Origin: Fimbriimonadaceae bacterium
GTDB taxonomy: Bacteria > Armatimonadota > Fimbriimonadia > Fimbriimonadales > Fimbriimonadaceae
NCBI GenBank assembly: GCA_014380605.1
Contig: JACMJO010000036.1
Location: 1-5,949 of the forward strand
Direction of reading: 5' to 3'
Length of the DNA: 5,949 bases
How positions within the stretch are numbered: the stretch's first letter is position 1; each line of letters begins with the position of its first letter. Shown here in pieces: positions 1-4,924 of the stretch. A program made the position numbers and the translations under genes. The notes under the pieces were generated by a model. It did not search any database. It was not told where the DNA came from and saw only the letters and a list, made by a program, of their open reading frames with translations.

Positions 1-162
1 AAAGTGGCAATGCGCCGCGCAGGGGTAACAGACATTGAAGCCCTTATGACACGATTGGATCACAACACCCCGGACCGCCAAATCAAAGAGAGAAAGAGAC
101 GAGCCGTTGGTATTCAAGGCGAACGCGGCCGGGGGCGGTTACATGGTAGATGGGGACATTGA
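1..162 (+). CDS. Possible 3' end of an upstream reading frame (unrecognised)
   Basis: Frame 1 is open from the window edge to a TGA at 160-162 and would encode about 53 residues. They begin KVAMRRAGVTDIEALM and then become very basic (QIKERKRR), followed by an Arg/Gly-rich tail. The first 33 or so residues look like plausible protein (a helical, charged 'AGVTDIEALMTRLD' stretch). From about base 101 the same DNA clearly reads as aldolase in frame 2, so the Arg/Gly tail is probably read-through in the wrong frame. I do not recognise the protein. It may be the remnant of a gene fused to the truncated aldolase, the genuine end of a gene that overlaps it, or chance. The real start lies outside the window, unless GTG 4 or ATG 10 is used. 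Confidence 0.25.
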   Translation, partial: KVAMRRAGVTDIEALMTRLDHNTPDRQIKERKRRAVGIQGERGRGRLHGRWGH

Positions 163-478
163 CAAGATCCTGCCGCTGGTGCGGCAGTCGGTGGAGCTTG
201 GAGCCGACATCATCAAGGCTGATCCGACGGATGATCCTTCGATTTATGGCGAGGTGGTGAGAGCGGCGCGAGTGCCGGTGCTTGTGCGGGGTGGCGGGAA
301 GGCGTCGGATGATGAGATCCTGTCGCGGACTGAGACTCTGATCAAGGTCGGGGCAAGCGGGATTGTGTACGGTCGAAACGTGGTCCAACACGCCAATCCA
401 ACGGGAATGACGCGGGCATTGATGGCGATCGTGCATGACGGGGCAAGTGCGGCGGATGCCAAGCGACTTCTCGTTTAG
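107..478 (+). pseudogene. 5'-truncated DhnA/LsrF-type class I aldolase (C-terminal half)
   Basis: The 123-residue frame matches the second half of the DeoC/FbaB/LsrF class I aldolase TIM barrel, which cleaves or condenses sugar phosphates through a lysine Schiff base. Visible landmarks, counted from TTG 107, are the loop AAGGGYMVDGD (7-17), VELGADIIKAD with the expected catalytic Lys37, VPVLVRGGGK (56-65), the phosphate-binding GASGIVYGRN (82-91) and a C-terminal helix GMTRALMAIVHDG. Family members are usually about 260-300 residues, so roughly the first half of the barrel is absent. Homology seems to begin near base 101 ('EPLV'). The frame is closed upstream by TGA at 47-49, and frame 1 is open instead. 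The only starts are TTG 107 or ATG 143, neither with a convincing ribosome-binding site. Half a barrel is unlikely to fold as an enzyme, so I call it a pseudogene or rearranged fragment. A frameshifted intact gene is less likely, because frame 1 upstream shows no aldolase signature I recognise. Confidence 0.65.
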
Positions 479-529
479 CTGATTTCGCCGAACCATCTTG
501 AGCCCTGAAACGACCTATCTCTTGAGGAT

Positions 530-1792
530 ATGTTGACTTTCGCAATTCCATTGGCACTGATCGGTTTCATGGGACAGGTGCAGCCTGGCCCAATCAAGTT
601 GCCCAGGACTGAATACAGAGTCCCAAGCTACCCAGGAACCTTTTTGCTGAGTTGGGGGCTTGTGCAGGATGAGATCGGAATTCCTGAAGAGGTTCGCAAG
701 GACCTCCAGCAGGCTCGCCAGGTGCATGATGACAGGATCAAACAAATGATGGTCCCCAGCTATCCTGTAAAGACGTATAAGGACCCCTTGACCCCGGCCC
801 ACGCGACGGCCCTGAACAAAATCTCCGCATCCCACAAGAAGAGGCTGGGGGAGATTTACCTGCAGTACTACGATGTGAGCGCGGTTGCCGATCCCTACGT
901 CGCCAAGCTGATTGGGCTCTCTGAGAGTCAGCGCCAATTTGCCCAACAACGGTTGACCGCCGCCCACCGCAAGCATCAGGATGCGCAAGAGGCGATGTTT
1001 GAGACCTTCAGAAAAGACAGTGAGATCTTACAGAAGACAGTTAACCAGACTCCCGTCAGTATGAAGGGAGGCTTGAGGGGATACTCCTATGTTGTCCCCC
1101 GCGATGTACAGAATCGGCATACCGACCTGACGAGAAGGACGGCATTAATCAGGACTCGAGAAATGGCCAAGGCGAGGGAGGAGATTAGGGCAAACCTCGC
1201 TCCGGCTCAGTTGGCGAACCTTAAGCGATTCAAAGGCAAACCAATCTCCCAGTATTTCTATGATGGTTCCAATTGGGGTACCGCTCAACCCCATCCCGAC
1301 TTGGTATTGAACATTAATGTGCAAGCTGAGATGGGATTCTCACTGAAACAGCACTTAGAGATACTGAAAGAGTCGAGGGCGTTGAAATCCAGTCCAAGAA
1401 TGACGGCGCGAGTAATCTCAAGGCTGACTGAGTCTCAAAAGGCGATTCTTCGGCAGTACGAGTTGCAATACGACCGCGAGTACAGCATTCTCAGACACGA
1501 CGTCGCAACCCAACTGAACCTCGGCGCCGGGGTGACGGATCGCATTAGGCTGCGATTGGAAGAGCTCGAAGTGGAGGCTCACCGCAAAGCTGACTTGGAG
1601 TGGGTAAAGCTGGATGGGCCACAAGCCCAGTCACAGGCTGTTAGCTCAAATCGCGGTGCAATTCTTGAGGAATGCGACCGCAACAAGCGGAAGGCGATTC
1701 TCTACTTCCTCTCCGCCCAGCAACGAAACCAGTGGAAAGAGATGATTGGAACGCCCCTTCAAGAAATTCAGCCGGGCCGAGGCTACGGCTAG
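530..1792 (+). CDS. Putative secreted protein with two diverged helical repeats (LTxxQ / GxP type)
   Basis: This 420-residue protein has a hydrophobic N-terminus (residues 2-15, TFAIPLALIGFMG), which is probably an export signal although it lacks the usual basic residues and a clear AXA cleavage site. The rest is charged and mostly helical, with one Cys (382). It contains two copies of one module. Copy 1 (about 44-239) runs VQDEIG... KKRLGEIYLQY... VAKLIGLSESQ... LAPAQLANLKRFKGKPI. Copy 2 (about 263-410) runs VQAEMG... KAILRQYELQY... VATQLNLGAGV... LSAQQRNQWKEMIGTPL. From memory, the 'LxxQ..RL.qi.lQ / LGL...Q / LtpeQ..kwk.l.G.P' pattern belongs to large paralogous families of uncharacterised exported proteins in Planctomycetes and neighbouring phyla; the function is unknown. 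A GAGG at 524-527 lies only 2 bases before ATG 530 but 5 bases before the TTG at 533, so translation may begin one codon later. An in-frame TGA at 506-508 excludes longer starts. The stop overlaps that of the convergent clpS gene. A 5-residue motif VPSYP occurs twice (31-35, 75-79). Confidence 0.8.
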   Translation: MLTFAIPLALIGFMGQVQPGPIKLPRTEYRVPSYPGTFLLSWGLVQDEIGIPEEVRKDLQQARQVHDDRIKQMMVPSYPVKTYKDPLTPAHATALNKISASHKKRLGEIYLQYYDVSAVADPYVAKLIGLSESQRQFAQQRLTAAHRKHQDAQEAMFETFRKDSEILQKTVNQTPVSMKGGLRGYSYVVPRDVQNRHTDLTRRTALIRTREMAKAREEIRANLAPAQLANLKRFKGKPISQYFYDGSNWGTAQPHPDLVLNINVQAEMGFSLKQHLEILKESRALKSSPRMTARVISRLTESQKAILRQYELQYDREYSILRHDVATQLNLGAGVTDRIRLRLEELEVEAHRKADLEWVKLDGPQAQSQAVSSNRGAILEECDRNKRKAILYFLSAQQRNQWKEMIGTPLQEIQPGRGYG

Positions 1793-2094
1793 CTGGGCCA
1801 CTCTTCGCTGACCGTCGCCTCAATCCCAATCGTTGAGATCACGTCGGCTACGGTTTCGCACTCATCCTCGCCCGCTCGGTGGACCACTGACTTGCCGAGG
1901 TGATCGATCTCCCAAGTCTCCATGTAGGCTTCTTCGGCATCGCACTGGGTGGCGGCCATGAGGATCATCATCACCTCGTCGTAGGTGTTGTGCTCGTTGT
2001 TGTAGACGGTGACGATGTAGCCGCCGCCAGTCTCCGGCCCGTGGGTGAGTTCTTCCGGGCGGTCCAGGATCCCTGGGTTGCTCATTCGGGCCAT
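1789..2094 (-). CDS. clpS: ClpS-like ATP-dependent Clp protease adaptor, second paralog
   Basis: The 101-residue protein is a ClpS-family adaptor. Such proteins bind the N-terminal domain of ClpA/ClpC and deliver N-degron substrates to the ClpP protease in the cytoplasm. The flexible N-terminal tail (1-24) is followed by the core YIVTVYNNEHNTYDEV (26-41), ILMAATQCDAEEAY (44-57), TWEIDHLGKSVVH (60-72) and a final ISTIGIEATV. Aligned by eye to E. coli ClpS, the pocket Asn34-Asp35-Asp36 reads Asn-Asn-Glu (32-34), Met40 is replaced by Tyr38, and the pocket His66 is Asp64. Specificity may therefore differ from classic ClpS. ATG 2094 is chosen because GAGGTGA (2102-2108) lies 7 bases upstream inside the preceding gene. 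The alternative ATG 2085 would make an ATGA overlap with the upstream stop, but its spacing from that site is 16 bases. By hand count about 36 of 76 core residues match the upstream paralog. No clpA, clpC or clpP is in the window. Confidence 0.82.
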   Translation of the reverse strand: MARMSNPGILDRPEELTHGPETGGGYIVTVYNNEHNTYDEVMMILMAATQCDAEEAYMETWEIDHLGKSVVHRAGEDECETVADVISTIGIEATVSEEWPS

Positions 2095-2369
2095 TCGAGG
2101 GTCACCTCGGTCTTGATACCGACGCTACTGATGGTGGCCGCTGCATCGTCGCACTCTTCCTTGCTGGAGAAATGGACGGATGCCTTGCCAAAGGTATGGG
2201 CCTCCCACATCTCGATATAGGCTTCCTGCATATCGCACCCGGTCGCGCGCATCAAAATCTCGATCACCTCGTCCATCATGGTGTGATCGTTGTTGTACAT
2301 CAGCACCATCCAACCCCCACTTTGGGTGCCGGGGTTCAGGATTTCGGGCAGTTGGATCGTCTGACTCAT
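2082..2369 (-). CDS. clpS: ClpS-like ATP-dependent Clp protease adaptor, first paralog
   Basis: The 95-residue ClpS-family adaptor has a tail (1-19), then WMVLMYNNDHTMMDEVIEIL (20-39), MRATGCDMQEAY (40-51), EMWEAHTFGKASVH (53-66), and the end ISSVGIKTEVTLEWPE. Against E. coli ClpS the pocket triad Asn34-Asp35-Asp36 reads Asn-Asn-Asp (26-28), and Thr38 (T30), Met40 (M32) and His66 (H58) are conserved. This copy is therefore the more canonical N-degron binder of the two. Its length is normal for the family (about 90-110 residues). It is the first gene of a two-gene minus-strand unit and overlaps the second by 13 bases. I see no Shine-Dalgarno sequence before ATG 2369. A TAAAAT hexamer (minus strand, 2381-2386) sits 11 bases upstream of the ATG, which would suit a very short leader, but no -35 element is recognisable. 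Upstream is the inverted-repeat-rich gap. Confidence 0.87.
   Translation of the reverse strand: MSQTIQLPEILNPGTQSGGWMVLMYNNDHTMMDEVIEILMRATGCDMQEAYIEMWEAHTFGKASVHFSSKEECDDAAATISSVGIKTEVTLEWPE
2102..2108 (-). promoter_or_regulatory. Shine-Dalgarno GAGGTGA for the second clpS
   Basis: GAGGTGA on the minus strand lies 7 bases before ATG 2094, within the codons for Glu-Val-Thr near the end of the first clpS. It favours ATG 2094 over ATG 2085 as the start of the second clpS and implies that ribosomes finishing the first gene can reinitiate there. Confidence 0.65.
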
Positions 2370-2410
2370 GGACTAGGTGTATTTTACTGCACTTCTAGCT
2401 GAAAGCTTGG

Positions 2411-2507
2411 TTACTCCCGAGCCTCATTCCCTAGGGAACCAGGATCGGGATCGACCAAGACCTTTATTCCCGACCCGAAATCCCTCGGGAAACACAGTCG
2501 GGAGTAA
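2411..2507. repeat. Nested inverted-repeat element in the clpS upstream gap
   Basis: A perfect 10-bp inverted repeat, TTACTCCCGA (2411-2420) and TCGGGAGTAA (2498-2507), brackets 77 bp. Inside are a perfect 12-bp palindrome TTCCCTAGGGAA (2427-2438) and a second inverted pair TTCCCGA (2467-2473) / TCGGGAA (2485-2491) with an 11-base loop. The hexamer TCGGGA or its complement occurs five times in 93 bases (2415, 2445, 2468, 2485, 2498), so several alternative pairings are possible. It lies between the stop of the YfhO-like gene and the start of the first clpS, both on the minus strand. It could be a structured 5' leader of the clpS transcript, a read-through attenuator, a REP-like dispersed repeat or a small non-autonomous element. 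I see no clear target-site duplication. Confidence 0.6.
2427..2438. repeat. 12-bp perfect palindrome TTCCCTAGGGAA
   Basis: The sequence equals its own reverse complement, which suits a dimeric DNA-binding protein site or the centre of a small cruciform. It lies about 60 bp upstream of the first clpS start codon, a plausible operator distance. No known regulator is assigned. Confidence 0.4.
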
Positions 2508-2524
2508 TCAACAAGAGTCTCAAT

Positions 2525-2548
2525 ACTCCCATGTATTTATATGGGAGT
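2525..2548 (-). terminator. Candidate hairpin terminator after the YfhO-like gene
   Basis: ACTCCCAT (2525-2532) and ATGGGAGT (2541-2548) form a perfect 8-bp stem. It is extendable by a G-T and a T-A pair to leave a 4-base loop. It starts 18 bases beyond the TAG stop (2567-2569) of the membrane-protein gene on the minus strand. The sequence that follows on that strand (ATTGAGACTCTTG) has no real T run, so intrinsic termination would be weak. The hairpin shares the ACTCCC core with the inverted repeat next to it and may belong to the same structured element. Confidence 0.35.
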
Positions 2549-2566
2549 GGGAATGGGATTGAAAGC

Positions 2567-4858
2567 CTAGCCAGGATTAAGAGCGCTCTTTTTTCTCAAT
2601 CTTAGTGCCAACCCGCCAATAACGATCAGCCAACCTGGAATTGCCAGCATAAGCCCCGTCGAGTAGCCAGGAGAGACAAAATTGAACTCGACTTTATGCT
2701 TGCCCTCAGGCAGGTCTACTTCCAGCCATCGACCACCCTTGAGCGTCGCAGGCTTGCCATCTACTGTGGCTGACCATCCCGCCATATTCCTTTCTCGAAG
2801 GGTGAAGGTTCCGGGTCCACTGGCCTGAACTTGCTTGGAGCCAAAGGACTCCTTGATGTCCTTAATGGCGGCACCGTCTACACTTGCCCGTCCGGGACCA
2901 GCGAGGCGGTACCGAAAGAATCCAGCGGCTGACGACGAGAATGGCTCTCCGAATCCCTCCAGGGGCCGCAGAGACCATACTTCCGACACGCCAGCCTCTC
3001 GAAGCGCATCTGGGCTCGCCGACGGTTTCGTGAACATGATGTTCCCGTTTGCTGGAGGAGCGGAGTCTTGGCCGTTGATCTCATCGAGCATCGCCTTAGT
3101 GTCTTTGTTGAGGAGGGAGTCGTAGCCGGCAAGATCATGCCAACGCTCGAGACTTGCGAGGTTGGGAGGAACGACGGTTTGGGCGGAGGCGATGATTCCC
3201 CAGTTGTCGTTGACAAATGCCATTCGTTCTCCCTTGTCAACTGGAACCGGGCTGGCCCCAGCGTTGCTGCCGAAGGAGGTCAGAGGTTTGCCGGTTGGGA
3301 TGAGGTTGGTGGCGTAGCCGCTCAACGCGATAAGAACCGGGATGGCGGGGAGGAGCCACTTGTACTTAGCGACTTTGGAAAAGGTAACGAGCGCCCATCC
3401 AGCGCCAGCCAGAACCGTAATTGACAGGATCGCGGATACGGCCCCCGGTGTGCTGGCTGCGTGAAGAGACTGCCCCAGCTCTGCCATCCCTTGCTGCCAG
3501 TTCGGCACAAGGTTCGAGGCGATGGCCAACGTGAGTGGGATCAGTAGTATTGCTCCAACTAGCCTGCTGCCAAACTTTTTTGAATACTCAGCTCTCGAGC
3601 ACCCTAGTCCGGCCAATACACAAGCCGCGAAGACAAACAGAACAATGATCCTGCCGGGACTTCCCGTCGAAGACCACCCCGGAAGCCCAAAGTAAAGCAC
3701 CTTGTTCATGATCGTCCCCATGGCCAGAAGCAGCGCCATGACTCCAATCGCCGCGATGGGCCAAGTTCGGCGATCTCGCCAGGGAACCAGGAATAACAGT
3801 CCCAGTACGAGCGGTCCGATGGTGACCGCCGACTCAGCAAAGTTCGCGCCCTGCTTGGCGAGGGGAGGCCAGTACTCGGCAACCGTCAGATTCTCGTTGA
3901 TTTCAACGGGAGTTCGGGGGTCGCCCAGAGCCTTAGTCGTAACTAGGTTGGCGAACTCGAATGGTTTGATGGCGGAGCCCCGGTAAGACTCATAGCCCGC
4001 TTCCGTAGGGACGTTGCGGCGGTGTGAGGTTTCAGAAGCTTTGAGTACGGGCAGAAGTTGGGGCGCCGCAATTAGGAAGCCTCCCACCAAGGCTCCGACT
4101 ACAACCAAAGAGTGGGCTCGGAGAGAGCGCATGTTGAAGAGGGTTAAGAGGCAGACTGCTCCGACTCCGTAGGCAGCGAACTGCAAGTGCCCGCCAAGGA
4201 ACATCATGCCAACGGCAAAAGCTATAAGAGCCCCGTAACGCAGGTGTGCTCCTTCAACCTTGCCCGAAGCGAGGTAGGCAACTCCAACGAGCGCCCAGGG
4301 AATCCAACAGACTGTGGTAATCACGCTGCTCAGCGCCGTCCAACTCAGCATAAATGGCGACAGGGCAAATGAAGCCCCGGCCACCACGCCCCCAATCTCA
4401 GTCCCGCCCAGGGCACGAACCAGCTTGGCAGTCCCCAGTCCCGCCCAAAACAGGTGGAACCAGGCAAGCAGAGTAATCGCTAACGCAGTCGGTACGTGCA
4501 GAACGCCCATCAGAATATGGAGCGGATAGAAGGCTCCAGACTGAGAGTTCGCTAACAGCGGCGTTCCGGCAAGTTGAAACGGGTTCCAGAAGGGCACTTG
4601 GAAATTGCGCCAACTCTCAAAGGCCAAGTCTCGCCAGACGTAAAACTGAAGGACGCTATCCGCTTGGAGCACATCCCAGGCATCTTTGGGTTTAGGACCA
4701 TTCCACGGAGCGAACTGGCGAATCTGGTCAAACGGCCCAATTGCCTCGCCCAGAAACACCGCTCGCCACAAGGGGATGAGTGGAACAAGCAGGAGGAATA
4801 TCCAGGGCCAATGCGCTTTTAGGTTTTTGATTTTAGATTTTAGATTCCTGTTCTCCAA
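2567..4858 (-). CDS. YfhO-like polytopic membrane protein (GT-C glycosyltransferase-like)
   Basis: The 763-residue integral membrane protein has about 13-14 predicted hydrophobic segments. The first is near residues 17-36, then blocks lie at about 122-270, 345-420, 432-515, and the last at 735-753. Diagnostic YfhO-family motifs are DSVLQFYVWRDLAF (67-80), VPFWNPFQLAGTPLLAN (88-104) with SGAFYPLHIL (107-116), PPNLASLERWHDLAGYDSL (564-582) in the outer domain, and AGWSATVDGKPA (693-704) before VDLPEGKHKVEF (714-725). The family is related to GT-C glycosyltransferases; characterised members act in lipoteichoic acid or cell-envelope glycosylation. The acceptor here is unknown. The soluble region at about 520-734 should face outward. 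The start is TTG 4858, with GGAG 5 bases upstream and an in-frame TGA at 4874-4876 just before it. No later start would keep the first membrane segment. The first 14 codons contain a heptamer repeat. It is divergent from proS across a 66-bp gap and may be monocistronic. Confidence 0.87.
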   Translation of the reverse strand: MENRNLKSKIKNLKAHWPWIFLLLVPLIPLWRAVFLGEAIGPFDQIRQFAPWNGPKPKDAWDVLQADSVLQFYVWRDLAFESWRNFQVPFWNPFQLAGTPLLANSQSGAFYPLHILMGVLHVPTALAITLLAWFHLFWAGLGTAKLVRALGGTEIGGVVAGASFALSPFMLSWTALSSVITTVCWIPWALVGVAYLASGKVEGAHLRYGALIAFAVGMMFLGGHLQFAAYGVGAVCLLTLFNMRSLRAHSLVVVGALVGGFLIAAPQLLPVLKASETSHRRNVPTEAGYESYRGSAIKPFEFANLVTTKALGDPRTPVEINENLTVAEYWPPLAKQGANFAESAVTIGPLVLGLLFLVPWRDRRTWPIAAIGVMALLLAMGTIMNKVLYFGLPGWSSTGSPGRIIVLFVFAACVLAGLGCSRAEYSKKFGSRLVGAILLIPLTLAIASNLVPNWQQGMAELGQSLHAASTPGAVSAILSITVLAGAGWALVTFSKVAKYKWLLPAIPVLIALSGYATNLIPTGKPLTSFGSNAGASPVPVDKGERMAFVNDNWGIIASAQTVVPPNLASLERWHDLAGYDSLLNKDTKAMLDEINGQDSAPPANGNIMFTKPSASPDALREAGVSEVWSLRPLEGFGEPFSSSAAGFFRYRLAGPGRASVDGAAIKDIKESFGSKQVQASGPGTFTLRERNMAGWSATVDGKPATLKGGRWLEVDLPEGKHKVEFNFVSPGYSTGLMLAIPGWLIVIGGLALRLRKKSALNPG
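4815..4849. repeat. Five degenerate tandem heptamers (GATTTTA type) in the start region of the YfhO-like gene
   Basis: Reading the plus strand, 7-base units run GCTTTTA, GGTTTTT, GATTTTA, GATTTTA, GATTCCT without gaps; the third and fourth are identical. On the coding strand they are TAAAATC-like and encode the basic stretch NLKSKIKNLK (residues 5-14), in which NLK recurs every 7 residues as expected of a 21-base period. The tract is A/T-rich compared with the surrounding gene. Because the unit is not a multiple of three, gain or loss of one unit changes the frame between the start codon and the body of the gene. Confidence 0.7.
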
Positions 4859-4924
4859 GAATGCTCCGTGGCATCAGTGTAGTTCCCAAACAGGTAAAGC
4901 GCGAATCTGCCAAAATGACCGCTC
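4859..4924. promoter_or_regulatory. Divergent intergenic region (YfhO-like gene / proS)
   Basis: These 66 bp must hold signals for transcription in both directions unless the promoters lie within the genes. I cannot point to a convincing -35/-10 pair. Weak -10-like hexamers are TACACT on the minus strand (4878-4883), upstream of the membrane gene, and CAAAAT on the plus strand (4911-4916), 8 bases before the proS ATG. An unused ATG for the minus strand lies at 4872-4874. Confidence 0.4.
4864..4867 (-). promoter_or_regulatory. Shine-Dalgarno GGAG for the TTG start of the YfhO-like gene
   Basis: GGAG on the minus strand lies 5 bases before TTG 4858. With the in-frame TGA immediately upstream, it supports TTG as the start in the sequence as given. 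Confidence 0.5.

Noticed and set aside
83..496. 137-codon minus-strand open frame opposite the aldolase
   Set aside because: It is rich in Arg, His, Pro and Ser as expected from an antisense shadow of GC-rich coding DNA, and the plus strand carries clear aldolase motifs.
515..988. 157-codon minus-strand open frame opposite the exported-protein gene
   Set aside because: No recognisable motif or ribosome-binding site, and the plus-strand frame has a convincing repeat architecture over the same bases.
1900..2220. Plus-strand frame rich in His, Asp and Val opposite the clpS genes
   Set aside because: The composition is the mirror of conserved ClpS codons; both ClpS paralogs are clear on the minus strand.
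2411..2507. CRISPR array or tandem repeat
   Set aside because: The recurring TCGGGA words occur in both orientations with irregular spacing and no repeat-spacer regularity.
2411..2507. Miniature inverted-repeat transposable element
   Set aside because: The 10-bp terminal inverted repeats fit in size, but there is no immediate target-site duplication and the element cannot be shown to be dispersed from this window; kept only as a repeat.
2377..2562. 61-codon plus-strand frame across the non-coding gap
   Set aside because: It is the translation of the inverted repeats (low complexity, ending in WEWEWD), with no ribosome-binding site and no family resemblance.
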